Source: Silene latifolia (lineage: Eukaryota; Streptophyta; Magnoliopsida; Caryophyllales; Caryophyllaceae). Taken from it: a stretch of DNA of 64,000 nt. Below the pieces are notes generated by a model, which searched no databases, was not told where the DNA came from, and saw only the letters and a list, made by a program, of their open reading frames with translations. The position numbers and the translations under genes are program-made. Shown here in pieces: positions 49,577 through 61,280 of this stretch (position 1 is its first letter; every line of letters begins with the position of its first letter). The stretch spans positions 54,617,401-54,681,400 of the forward strand of contig NC_133529.1 in NCBI RefSeq assembly GCF_048544455.1. Direction: 5' to 3'.

Positions 49577-52500
49577 CTACTGCCGGTCGCCCTCCAGCTC
49601 CGCAACTCTTGCCGCGAGAGCATCAACCTCGGCGTCGCGAACCTCGAGCTCCCTCAACAAGCGAGCTGTCTCCTCCCGAGACTGAGCCAACTCTTACTCC
49701 AGCTCACGGTCCCTCTGTAAACAACAAAATTGGCTAATGTCAATCGTTTCAAGCAATTACAAGAGAAGTTGGAAAATCAAAATTCAAAAATGAAATAGAC
49801 ACAAGGTTCATACCTGACGACCTCGACCGCCGACAAGTGCCTCGACGACAGTAGCTCGCAGCCGGTTGGCCACCCTCCATAACGCCACGAACCGAGATGG
49901 CGCAACCTGCATTTTCAAAAAAAAGTTCTCAATAATTGAATAAGTTCAACCAAATGTGTTCTTACACAAAAATCATGCAAATTAGAGGCTCACCCTCCGA
50001 ATCAGATGTTGCCAATCGTCCAAGCCAGCATCCGTCACAACCACGTGAAAGTCACGCAGCTCGGAGATCGTCGTCCCAGTCGCGTCAGTGTACTCAAGGG
50101 TCTCGGGGTACTCTGGGGGCTCGATACCCGCGCCTCAACCTCCTGCAAGGTCAAATGTTTTCCATTAATCGACGATCTTTCATCATATTCTCAAAATCAA
50201 GGATAAAGGAGAGTAAAGATGCTCACCACAACCGGCCAGTACGCCAACCTCTCGTAAAGGAACGCCGAGTAGTCCTCACCAGGAAGAAGGAGGGCGTCAC
50301 CACCAACGCCTTGACCAAGTCGGCCTCCTCTCGGCCTTAGAAGGCCCCGAATATCGTCCTAGGAGGGTCGATGGGAACCGTCAACACATCCCGGAGCACC
50401 GACGAGCCAAGCGCTCGCCCAGTAGCACACATGACCCATCGACGTCCTCTCAGCAGCCGGCTTGAGCTCCTAGGTCGAAGGACCTCAGCCACAAAAGGAG
50501 GCGCTTCAGCGTACTCCGCCCAAGGCCTGGGCACCCACTGGGACAAGACAAACAAGGAATCATTCTTATGATCGATTAAAGGCAATATAGAAGAAAAATG
50601 AATATAAGTGAGATGCTCACGTTGTTCAGCTGAAGAGCGTTCACGTCCCGCCGGTAAACACCGTGAGAGGAACGCTTGCTCCTCATCCTACACATCACCC
50701 AATCCCTCACGACGGGATAGGCCTTCTCCAGCGGCTCCGTCCTCTTGGGCGAGAGGCTCGGAAAGTAGGAGTACACCCACGCCTGTAAAGCGAGATAGTC
50801 AATGACGATCTTTCGTAATTTGATAAGGAAAACAATTGATTTTAATCCAAATGAAGGTTCATACCTCCAAGCGATCCAGGGCCGACAAAGCACCGGGGAG
50901 AAGTCCCCTTCTCCATCACTCCGGACGAACCATGGCCCTCATGAAGCGGATGAGGACCGCAAAACCAGCAGATGACCGGCCCCAACGCCCTAGGGAGCTC
51001 GGGTCGAAAGGAAGGGAATAAGCCGTCGATGACCTCTCTCCCTTGTCTCCGAGGTAGATCGAAGACGAGAAACCACCAAAGCCACAAACGAGCCCTCGCT
51101 CGGTGACGGGGAGGAGGAGTCGTCTCTCTCCGTCAATCGTCACCGGGCCGGGTCTTCCCGCAAAGTAGTCTCGGACATAGGCGGGCACCAAACCAGGACT
51201 TTATGTGACCTTCGGCGACAAGTTCCAGCCGATCAACCTCCTAGCCTTGACCGAGTCCACCCTCATGGCAGTCTCCGGCCACTCCACAACCTCAAACCCA
51301 CATGGCAGACCAGAAATCATGCCGTAGTCCTCCAACGTGACTCCCACCTCACCAAAAGGCATGTGAAACGTGGAAGTCGTGTCCCAGAATCGGTCCAAGA
51401 AAGCGCGGACCAGGCTAAGGTTAGCCCGCAGCTTCCTCTCCGCGATATCCCTCCAAGCCTGCACCAAGGCACCAAACGCTCCACGCTCGATCATGGCGCG
51501 CTCCTCCGCCGACAGCCGCTCGTAGCACTCCATCGCCGTCGTGTAACCCGAGAACGACCTGATGTTCCCGGCCTCCTATTGTGATTTGAAACAAAAAAGC
51601 TATCTTTAGTTTTGAATGAAAGTTGGATAAGGTATGAACAAATCGAATGAAAGAAGATGAGTGATGAGTAATGAATTCAAGATTACCAAGCTCTTCACCG
51701 TCCTGTAGGACAGGTGACCCTCCGCAGCCCAAAGCAAGTGCCTGCTGTCCCAGGTCTCAGCCCACGCGGGTGCTCCCCTCAGTGAAGACCTCCTCGTCCA
51801 ACGTTGGCCCACCTCGGGGCCTCCTCCTCCTCAACAGCCTCCTCCTCATGGACCTCGTCCCCAGCAGCCATAACCGCAGCGGTGAAAGCCTCCTCCAAAG
51901 CCTCCTCGATGGCACGAGAAGGGTCAACAGCAATGTCTATCTCCATGGGAGCTCTCCCAGAAGTAGAAGCCTCATCACCTGCAACGTTAAAGTAAATTCA
52001 GGCCGCGTCACGTGACGACGAGCCTTAGTTAAGGGATTTTCGAGCTTTCGGAAGCCCTGAAATCGCTCTTTTCTCGCCATCTTTGGCCATATTCTCACAA
52101 ACCTGATCACTCATGTGGTAATTAGGGTCAAGTCAAGCCTAAGTTGAAGCCTAGTCATGGGTTCGAGTCGAAATTTCGACAGCATTTCGTTATAACGGCG
52201 ATTATGCCCTAGAAAAGTGTCCTGAAAAAGCCGTCACAAACCAAAATTCCGAGATGGTAGGAAGTTTACCCATCATCCAAGGATCCCAAATACCAAGTTT
52301 CGTCGCAAATGGGCAATCCTAAGACTATTTTCGAAGCAATTTGCGGTTTAGCTGTGAAACCGTCTCAATTTCACTCAAATGCTCAAAACTCAACGAAAAT
52401 TCGAAAAAAACACATGGTTATGTTCCTTATATTACCAATTATCCGTTTCTAATACCAATTTTATAAGGTAAATCCATTTGGGGGAAAAGCCCCAAATTTT

Positions 52501-52597
52501 CGAATTAATTGGGTTGAAAACCCTAATTTTTTCGATCCAAATTAAGCAAAATATAGAAGATTGATGCAAGAATGATATACATACCTCGATTAGTCAT
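49577..52597 (-). pseudogene. Element A antisense gene 2 (plant mobile domain-like), eight exons
   Basis: Exons inferred from frame and GT-AG signals: 52597-52585, 51978-51687, 51575-50865, 50782-50621, 50537-50227, 50142-49994, 49906-49814 and 49714-49577. Exon 2 is acidic (EEALEEAF, HEEEAVEEEEAP) and ends ETWDSRHLLWAAEGHLSYR. Exon 3 carries the PMD core: ALVQAWRDIAERKLRANLSL, FHMPFGEVGVTLEDYGMISG, LPCGFEVVEWPE. Exons 4-6 continue (AWVYSYFPSL, WVPRPWAEYAEAPPF), and exon 8 is a Glu/Arg-rich coiled coil. Disruptions: shifts near 51760 and 50290, stops at 51201-51203, 50916-50918, 50338-50340 and one near 49695. PMD proteins occur both as host genes (MAIN/MAIL1) and inside plant transposable elements. 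Confidence 0.78.
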
Positions 52598-52736
52598 GAT
52601 GAATGCAAGCTTTTTGGATCAAATTTTGGCGGAAATGGTTAAGATTTGAGAGAGAAATTGAGGAATTTGTGTTTCGAACAAATGAATTAAAACCCTATGT
52701 TTATCGCGTTTTTACGCAGAAAAGACACCTCCAGGA

Positions 52737-52795
52737 ACAAATGCAGCAGGCGCTGCGCCTCTTCCAAGAGACGCAGCTCTTGCTGCGCCTCTTCC
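52737..52795. repeat. GACGCAG/TGCGCCTCTTCC motif pair upstream of antisense gene 2
   Basis: ATGCAGCAGGCGC, TGCGCCTCTTCC, AGACGCAGCTC and TTGCTGCGCCTCTTCC follow each other 140-200 bp upstream of the antisense ATG, matching the LTR motif pair almost word for word. A further GCGCCTCTTCC lies at about 52863. Confidence 0.85.
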
Positions 52796-53030
52796 TGGTG
52801 TTCCCTCCATACGAGTTTTCAAAAATTCGTGATGAGTTCGTTATTTGTGGGCCCATCTTTGGTGCGCCTCTTCCTCGATGCCATTTTATCTTTTTTTGGT
52901 CCGTTTGAGGATTATCTTTCGTTCAGACCCGCATTTCTAAGCCAACAGCAGACTATCATGCGTTATTTATCGCTTCCAAGACTTTGCTTGTCACAACGAG
53001 CGGGTAGTCCTTCACAGGTGTTTCGACACG

Positions 53031-53164
53031 CCTTCATTATTTTCCCCCAGCGAGAGTAAGCGGATCGAAAATCCCTCTCGAGACATGGAGAAAGGTTCCT
53101 TCATTATATCCCCCAGCGAGAGTAAGCGGATCGACAATCCCTCTCGAGACATGGAGATAAGTTC
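53031..53164. repeat. 67-bp tandem repeat, two copies
   Basis: CCTTCATTAT...CCCCCAGCGAGAG...CTCGAGACATGGAGA is repeated with four or so differences. It lies in the element A 3' region before the polypurine tract; no coding role is evident. Confidence 0.88.
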
Positions 53165-53761
53165 CTGATAAGGTTTTCCGACACGAGAGTTCGCGATATA
53201 CAATCGTCCTTCTCAAGTTCTTCCGAAGTTTGTTTGAAGACAACCCCAAGCATATTTCTCCCAGCAGTTCCCGCCTGTGTCCTGCTACTCACAATATTTC
53301 TTGTTTTCCCGCGGAGTGCGATAAAGGTGGCGTTCTCCAGAAGTTCCCAAACCCGTAGAGTTCCTACACTCGAGCCTTAGTTACCCCCTTAGTTTGAACT
53401 TATATTCGGGCCTCCTTCCCATTGATGCTTTCGTTTAGGGCCCCACACCCTAGCACCAATCCTTACATATCTTTTAGGTCTTAACCTTAGCTCCTACGCT
53501 TAGCCTTAGCTCCTATGCACCTCCAAAAGCATCTCGAGAAGAAGTCTCAGGTATGATCTCTTTTTATGGCTGGCGAGCCTCCTTACGTAGTCTAATGCAC
53601 TTTAAACGACCCTCCCCGGAAGTCGACAGACTCTAAAATGTTCCCGACGACAGGTCCATGGCTCAGGTCCCTTGAGCCGCCTCACATCGCCATAGTCGTC
53701 AGGTTGTAATCTTCGATTGACCTGATGGCTATACTTTGACTTTCGCCTTGTTCAAGCCTCA

Positions 53762-53777
53762 GTCAAAGTGGGGGCTC
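53762..53777 (+). other. Element A polypurine tract
   Basis: GTCAAAGTGGGGGCTC directly precedes the 3' LTR start TGTAGATACC. Confidence 0.8.
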
Positions 53778-56018
53778 TGTAGATACCTCATTTCTGCACC
53801 CCTCGCAAACCACCCGGTGATGATTGGGCCGCATGTTTGGTACGCGGAACGATTTGTGACAGTTCGTAAGTTTATCGTCAAGTGATTGCTCAAACACTAA
53901 TGTCTACCTCTTAGTTGTCATCTACGCGCCGATACGGTCGTTTTGTGATAATTAGAGTACATTTGGAGTCCGGGCCTAAAACCGTCTTCATTTTTCGATA
54001 ATTGCTAAATCCCGAGTCGAATGTCTTCGGAATGTTAGGATATTTCTATTCTATATTTTATAAATATTTCACAATCTTTAATCTTTGGTAAACAATTTCC
54101 CGTAATATTCATACAAAATATTAAGGAAAACCAAATTATTCCGTTATTCCATAAACTAAACACGGAAATCTTTCTTCCGCAGGAGGAAACCCACTGGGAA
54201 AGACGGACAGGCAGTCTGCGCCTCTTCCAAGAGACGCGATGATCTTTGCGCCTCTTCCCGGTCCTTTCTGCGTATTTTTCGTATCTTTTTCATATCTTTC
54301 CGAGATTCACTTCCAAAGTCTCTCCGAAAACCCTATTCCTTCACGTGATTAGTATAAATAGGAGCCTTTGCTCCTCATATTTCTCACGCGAGTGTCCGCC
54401 GTTCTCTTCTCCCTTTGCATTCTAGACCTTTGTTCTTACTTTTTGGCGTCTACGTGCTTGAACATTCGACCACGTAAGCTCGGATCTTTCTGAGTACCAG
54501 CCTCGTTTTGCATGACCGACCAATTTGACCAACTCCACAACTAATAAACTTAATTAATCTTAAACGTTTTTCCTCTTACGAGGGCACTTTCGTCTACATT
54601 CGAGTCGAGCATCACTAATCGTAAACTTAGTTCATCTCGTTTCGTCAAACATGTAAGTCTGAGGGTGTAAATCTCTCTTTTATTATTGTTATTTACCTTT
54701 TTGTATCATTAATGTAAGGTTTATGTCGAAAACACCTCTTAAAACCGATTTCTAAAACCTCGTTTAAAACCCCTTTTTACGGATTTCCAGAAGACAAACT
54801 GTCGAGAAAGGACGCAGCAACTGCTGCGCCTCTTCGAAGGAGCGCAGCGCCTGCTGCGCCTCTTCGTGAGGCTGCCGCAGTTCCTGCTTCCTTTCTTCTT
54901 CCTTCGTCCTCTGTAATTCGTCAACTTTTATTCGTTTTCATTTGTTTTCTTTAATTCTTTGATACAATAGTATAATTTCACATCTACATAAATCATCATC
55001 ATTAACACGTTCAATTCGTCATTAAAATTCGGCTTAAATCCCTTATAATCCAATATTTGTGGGTTTTTGTCATTAAAATCAATCCGGGATTGTAGGAATT
55101 CGATTCGTTCATATCGGGTTTCTGGAATTCGATCTTTGATATATTTTCATCTGTCTATTGTCATATTCATCATTAATTTGTCATTAATTCGTCATGTTTA
55201 ACCTATTTTGTTCACCCATGTCACTAATCAATCGTTCGTTCATATAAATAATTCGTCTTAAATCCGTCTCATCCATGTTTTATTGCTTTTATGACCATCA
55301 ATCACATGTAAATAACCTGATAATTTTCCATCCGAGTAAATATATTAATCAATCATTTAAATTCACCAATTAATAATTAACGATTTGTAGTTCCGGCTTC
55401 ACAGCCAGAACTCACCCTTGGAACAGACGCAAAGAATCGCTGCGCGCCTCTTCCAAAGGCGCGATCTCTCGCGCTGTTCAGGTTGATTTCTGCCTCTGAA
55501 CTTCCGTTCTGCCTTGACCTAATTAATTAGTTTACGTATAATTGACTATTAATCGTATTATCGCCTACTGATATATTCGTTAATTCTTTCTTTTATCCTT
55601 TTTCTCAAATTATCCGTTTTAAAGGTATTTTCGACATAAATCGCTAAACCCATTGTAATTATTGTAATTTTTATTATCGTAATTTTATTTATTGTATTTA
55701 TCATGTTTCTTGCATCATTTGTATGCCTTCACATGTAATTGAGCATTAAATCCTACTTCGACATTAATTGTATGCTAAATTACGTGTTAACCGACTTAGT
55801 CTAATCTTCACATGCTAGGATTAAAACTTGGATGTCGCATTGCATGCATATAATCGACGATATATCGAGTATAGATGATGTCCCTAATCATTAGTAGAGG
55901 CCGCTATCGAGGCGGGCGGGATTAGGTGTTCGATCAAAAGAGCTTCCTAATACGTACCCTCACCCCTTACTCCAGATCTCTGTAAACATCCATGTTCATT
56001 GGCATCCACGAGAGTCAT
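53778..56018 (+). repeat. Element A 3' LTR, interrupted by element C
   Basis: Collinear with 25313-27557, including the TATA box (54353-54360) and three motif pairs (about 54207-54262, 54810-54866 and 55430-55480). Similarity stops at 56018-56019, where element C begins; the remaining 175 bp are beyond the window. Confidence 0.93.
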
Positions 56019-57683
56019 TGATGTGAACATTATTTGTGCACATTTAGTCCCCTAATTGAACCTATTTTGCATACTTTTATAACATTTCATGACCATTTTA
56101 TCCGTCAAATCCTTCCTATTTGCTTTCCTAGTGCATTTTATATGTTTTGTAGGAAAGGAGATAATAAGGCGGAAATTCCCGGCTTTCGTGCATATTTGGA
56201 AGCTTGTTGACGATATTTGATGGACTAAGTATGAAGAGGAGGCAAGAATGATGACCAAGGAAGAAGAAATAAAGAGTATATAGAGGCATCTTAGGATCAG
56301 AAGCAAAAAGAAAGGGAATAGCAGCTCAACCCGCGCGGGTCAAGACTATCTGGAGCAGGATACTGATGAACCCGCTCGGGTCAATTTAAACCCGCTCGGG
56401 TTGAAGCTCTGGACGCTCGTTTTCATCTCGGGACGAGCGTATTCCTGGACAGAAAGCCTTCCCTTGGTACGTGAACCATGATCCGCGCGTATTTCTTGAG
56501 ATACTAGCAAAAAGAGACCGGAGTCTCTCTTTTGAGACCGGCGATTCCCTACCAACAATTAGCATTGTTAAATTACTATTTTACCCTTGCTTAACCTAAT
56601 GATGCTCTACTATATATACCCCATTTGTAATAATCAAACCATCAAGTTTTCATTAGGTTAAATCAATCCTTCCTTAGATTAGATTAGGAGTAGATTAGAA
56701 TAGATTACTCTCTAATCTTTCCACAAATTACACATTAATCTTTCCTTAATCATTGTTCAAGTTTATTATTGAGTAATTCAAGTTTATTATTGGGTAATTA
56801 GAAGATTATTGGGTTTATTGGGAGATTAACAACCTTCCATCAATCATCAAGTTCTTCTATTATTCTTTGCATTATTATTTTGGAATCTCCATAGGTATAA
56901 TTCTCTTAATCCTTGTTTTAATTATTGTTAATCTTTCTTACTTGTTCATCATGTTTGACTTTGTTAGTATGATTGACAACCTTATCAACATGTTAAACTT
57001 GATCATGAGTGAGTAGTTACTTAGCTAGGGTTAATGGGTAATTAGGGGAAACAAACATGGGGAATGATTCATGCTTAATCTAATATGATTCCATAATTAA
57101 TTTGCTTGCTTGTTGTGATTTCAACTTATGCACATGTTATGTTTGATGAAATGCTAAGCCTATGAATCCTTGCATTTACAACCATCTCTTATCTTTTCAA
57201 TGAGTCTTGTAAGACATAAACCAACTCGAGTCTCATTAGACCATGCATATAGTTGGATGGGGAGGATTAAGTCGACTTGTAGGTGTTGTAAAATCTAATC
57301 GATTCGGCTCCGGGACCCAAACCTTCCTAGGATTGTAAGATATAAACCAACTCGATCCATCATAACAATAATTGCTTGCATCTAGTAGGAAACATGTTTG
57401 TATGATTAACTCCCATGAATTCCCAATGACCCCATGATATCCTAGCATTTTTAGTCATTTGTTTACATTTCTTAATTTTGTTGCTTGTTTACTTCCCATT
57501 GCTTCTATTAGATTAGAATCATCTACCCATTACAATTGTGACAACCCGAAGCATAACCATAATTAGATTGAATAATTTGAATACCACCATCCTATGGATC
57601 GACCTCGACTTACCACTAACTAGTTATTTGTTGAGTATTATAAATGTGTTTGATTGGATGTGACCCGACGACATCACCCATCA
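56019..57683 (+). repeat. Element C 5' LTR
   Basis: 1,665 bp, TG...CA. A palindromic motif array (ACCCGCGCGGGT, ACCCGCTCGGGT) lies at 56328-56490 and a TATATATA box at 56611-56618. Confidence 0.92.
56328..56490. repeat. ACCCGNNCGGGT motif array in element C LTR
   Basis: ACCCGCGCGGGT, then ACCCGCTCGGGT twice, then GGACGCTCG, CTCGGGACGAGCG and ATCCGCGCGTA. The first copies are near-perfect palindromes. The copy in the 3' LTR is at about 63648-63810, with a few substitutions. Confidence 0.88.
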
Positions 57684-57686
57684 AAA

Positions 57687-57706
57687 TGGCGCCGTTTGTC
57701 GGGGAC
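57687..57706 (+). other. Element C primer-binding site (tRNA-Asp type)
   Basis: TGGCGCCGTTTGTCGGGGAC, three bases after the LTR, matches tRNA-Asp complement with about two mismatches. It resembles the site of element B. Confidence 0.82.
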
Positions 57707-57798
57707 GGTGTTGTTTATTTGAATTGTTCTTTTGTCTAGTTTTAGTTGTGCTTCTTTTTCTTGAGTTTTATTGTACTTGTTCTATTTCATATGTTTAT

Positions 57799-58828
57799 CA
57801 TGTCTACATTCAATTTTTGGCAATATGAAAATAAATCATTTGATAAATATGTTGCTAGATTTTAAGATTATATGACTCATGCTTGGCATCATGGTTTTAC
57901 TCTTTCAAATTATGAAGCATGTTGTGTTGTTTATAATGGCATGAACCTTGAGAACCGCAACTTGGCATTTCACTTGAGTGGTGGTAGGATATGCGAGATG
58001 AGTTGTGAGGAATTTTGGGAATTTGTTGAGTTCATGACCATTCATTGTCTCAAGCAAACTATACATGACATATTTGAAAGTGCCAAGGAAGGTATGGAAG
58101 CGATAAAAGCCACATTTCAAAACTTCATTGAGGAAAACTATGAAAATGAGATTTGTGAGGATGAGAAACCTTCCTATAACCTTGAGCCAATCCACTTTGC
58201 CCACAAAATTACCCCACCTTGGGAAGATGGAGTGCTAGATGAGGAGAGTGATGATGAGGAGGAGTACATTCTTGATTGTGAAACTAATGCTTGGATGCCG
58301 TCATCCTACTCCTCTTGTGTTTCAATGAAATCAACCTCCATGGATTTTGATGTTAATGGGTAAAGTGAGAATGATATGGATGTGAGCTTGAGTGAAAACT
58401 CACCTTTTGAGGATGACATATTTGAGGGAGACAATTGTGTTGAGCTTGGTGAGCCTTGCTATGACAACCCCTTTGATAACGGACCTTGTTGGGATGAGGA
58501 ATATGATGAGGACATTTGGGAACCCCAAATAGACACCCTTGAAATCACCTTAGATGATAATGAGAGTACTTGCATTGAATATGGTGATTTTGACTATTTG
58601 GAGGATGAGTTGAGTGAATTGCCAACCAACTACCCATTTCATGTTCCTTCCATCCATCATTTCTCTTATAATTTTTGTCATAATGTTCTTGACATGCTTG
58701 TTCGGTCTTTTACTTGGGCATTTTTCAATTACATAATCTTGTGTTGCTATGCATGCCTATTCATGTCCCACTCCCAAGAATTTGACCGACTTCTACGTGC
58801 TTTGAGTGCTAGTGATGATTTTCCATGA
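57799..58828 (+). pseudogene. Element C gag fragment and acidic region
   Basis: From ATG 57799 one frame continues through an early TAA at about 57862 and a second TAA at 58361-58363. SFDKYVARF, YMTHAWHHGFTLSNYEACC and YNGMNLENRNLAFHLSGG resemble the distal half of the Retrotrans_gag domain of Athila. The rest is strongly acidic (DEESDDEEEYILD, FEDDIFEGDN, WDEEYDEDIWEPQID) and ends with a hydrophobic stretch (FTWAFFNYIILCCYACLFM). There is no zinc knuckle and no protease. It is probably the remnant of a gag-to-linker fusion after internal deletion. Confidence 0.7.
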
Positions 58829-59099
58829 AATTGTTAATTGATAATCTTTGGTTTGATGGAGTCCCTTAAAAACCATTAATTTGTATATATGCATTTAGTG
58901 TGGTTTTGCATTTATTTAATTGCATGAGAGATGAAAGGGAGGGATCTCATATTTTAATTGAGTTTTTGAAGGAAATTAATGAAAATGAGAAGATGAAAAA
59001 TGTAAAGAAATGAAGAAAATGGAAAATTTGGGCTTATGAGTAAGTGTGTTATCAAGAGAAAGGTGTTGGGCCAAAATTTCAAAAAAGATGCGCATCCCG

Positions 59100-59280
59100 A
59101 GACAAATCCGAGCGGATTGAAGGACAAGAAAAGAAAGAAAATTCCTGCCCAAGAATCCGAGCGGATTTTAAGAAAGACGCCCGTCTTTGCTGCCAACCCG
59201 AGCGGGTTGAAATTATCTGGAGCGGGTTCTAAGCCAACCCGAGCGGGTCAGATCTGTCCCGAGCGGGTCCACCCTCTGAA
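59100..59280. repeat. Internal CCGAGCGG motif array of element C
   Basis: AATCCGAGCGGATT (palindromic), a second AATCCGAGCGGATT, GACGCCCGTC, AACCCGAGCGGGTT, GGAGCGGGTT, AACCCGAGCGGGT and TCCCGAGCGGGT lie in 180 bp, repeating the theme of the LTR array. The ORF-1-like gene begins 480 bp downstream. Confidence 0.88.
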
Positions 59281-59760
59281 TGCTGAATTTTCCCAGAATC
59301 ACGGGCAGAATAATACTACCCCACCCGTGTTCAGCCTTTGACCCGTGAAATGCTTTGTTTTTCAGCCATAAAATTCACTCTACACTTAAAGCTCACCTAT
59401 CATCTTCATCTTCTACCTTCAAACTCAACCTCAACTCACAAAACTCACCCAAATAACCATAAAATCCAACCAAATCACCATCTAATTACTCTAAAAATCA
59501 TTCTAATCCATTTCTACACAATAAAAACCAACTTTCCAACCTTCTATTTGCTCAAAATCACCCATTTTCATCATTTCAAAAATTGGAGCTTCAAAAATCC
59601 GTGAGCAACAATTGATTTTCGGGTTTGATTTTTGCCTTCTAGCTTCACTACATTGCTTTTAGTGTTCTAGTAAGGCATTTTCAAGGTTGTTTGGCTCTTA
59701 TTTGTGGAAATTTGAAGCATTCTTGGGTAGTGATACTTGGTGGATTTCAAGACTACAACA

Positions 59761-61280
59761 ATGAATTTTTGGGGCAAGAGTAAGGCTACTACTTCTAAGG
59801 GATCAAAAAGAAGGAAAGGAAGCAATTCTAATGCTCCACCGGAGTTCCAAATGCAAGAAGAGGAGCTAGTACCGGAGATTGAGCAACTTGATGATTTCCC
59901 GGAGGTAGTATTCATCAAAAATGAGCATAGGAGGCGATTTTTGAAACTACTTGGTAAGGAGTTCGAACCCACTCGTTTCATTTGTCGTCAAACTTTGGAT
60001 AAACTTGGTATTGAAGGACGAACCGAGTCCTTATTTAGAGAAATGGGTCTTGAGACTTTATTTAATATGCATGAGGAAACATATCTTAGCCTCACCTTGG
60101 AATTCTTGTCTAGTCTCAAAGTATTTGAAGGAGAGACATATGGGGTGTCTTTGGAATTTAGGTTGTGTAATGAGACCCATCAAATGCATTTGGGTACCTT
60201 TGGTGAAATCTTCGGGCTTGCGATACCTGAGACCGACCTTGAAAAGCCCGTGGGGTTCACGGAGTCACATTTGTGGAGAGCAATCACCGGGTTGGAATTA
60301 GAGGGTTTTAAGAGGTGTCATGCCTTTTGCATTCATCACCCGGTTATTAGGATGTGGCATCAATTTATAGCGGGGACTATTCATGGTAGAAGTGACACGG
60401 GATGTGTGAGTCAACTTGACATGACTTTTCTTGAGTCATATTTGAATGTCCAAGTTTTGCCAAAGTACAACTTTAATCCCGCTCTTGAATTACTTGTCCG
60501 ATTTCGAAATCTATCAAGGGGTGCGACAAAATCAAAGGGAATTGTGATGGGTGGTCTTGTGACTAGGATGGCCGATGCTTTATGTCCGGGGTTTAATGAT
60601 GATGGGAGGTATGAGGCTTTACCCGGAGATACTTTACTTAATGAGAGGGTCATCTTTAGGCATCACAAATGGTGCAAATATAATGATTTGAGAGGTATTG
60701 ATTGGTACACCAAGGGAAGCACTACATTCACCCTTCCTTGTTGGGACCTTCCTCCTATCACACCTAGGTTGAGTTACCTTGCACCTATGCCGAGCTACCT
60801 CCTCCCCATTGAGAGGATTAGGGTTCCACCACCTAGGAGACGTGAGGAGGCACCTTCTACTCCTTCCCATGCACCACCACCGTCCCAAGGTCCAAGCCTT
60901 GGATTTCCACCATTCCTTCATGGTGTTCAGCCCTCTTATGCGGAGATACCTCCATACCCCATGTCTACCGACCCTTTTCACCTCCTCCCCCTCGCCCGAG
61001 TAGCCCGCCATCGGCCATGGATATATTGATGGTTATGATAAGCAACATGGATGTTAGGATGCACCGAGGGCAAGAACACAACTATTTGGCCCTTTATCCT
61101 CAATATTATCATATGGCACAACAAGGGTTTATTGATCCTAATGGTCCTAGGCCTTCTTGGGTGCAACCGCACCTTGTGTTCCCAAACCAAGGCTTGAATG
61201 AAGATGACCAAAGAGGAGGAGAGGAAGAAGAGGAAGAAAGTGAAGATGATGATAGCCTTAATGATAGAGGCTTTGATTGA
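59761..61280 (+). pseudogene. Athila ORF-1-like protein, element C
   Basis: ATG 59761 opens a frame of about 422 codons: basic start (SKATTSKGSKRRKGSN), FICRQTLDKLGIEGRTESLF, YLSLTLEFLSSLKVF, LGTFGEIFGLAIPE, LWRAITGLELEGF, HPVIRMWHQFIAGTIHGR and LDMTFLESYLNVQ, then a Pro-rich region. It is homologous to the element B protein along its length (LEFLSxLK, LWRA(M/I)TG, ESYLN). A shift near 61020 moves the tail, whose ALYPQYYHMAQQGFIDPN and acidic EEEEEESEDDD match the tail of the B protein. There is no signal peptide or membrane anchor. Confidence 0.85.

Larger units (their letters stand above)
25313..56018 (+). mobile_element. Element A: Ogre/Tat-like Ty3/gypsy retrotransposon with two antisense genes
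   Basis: The 5' LTR (25313-27733) and the first part of the 3' LTR (53778-56018) both start TGTAGATACCTC. The inside holds a tRNA-Arg-type primer site, gag-pro-RT-RNase H, an insertion of B, a second RNase H, integrase, two antisense genes and a polypurine tract. Without B it would be over 19 kb. By eye the LTRs differ at about 4% over the first 370 bp. The last 175 bp or so of the 3' LTR lie beyond element C, outside the window. A sits in the antisense gene of T. Confidence 0.93.

Noticed and set aside
53037-53292. Minus-strand frames before antisense gene 2
   Set aside because: Created by the 67-bp tandem repeat; no splice link to the PMD-like exons.
15992-57706. tRNA genes at the primer-binding sites
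   Set aside because: Only 18-20 bases complementary to tRNA 3' ends are present at each site; no cloverleaf.
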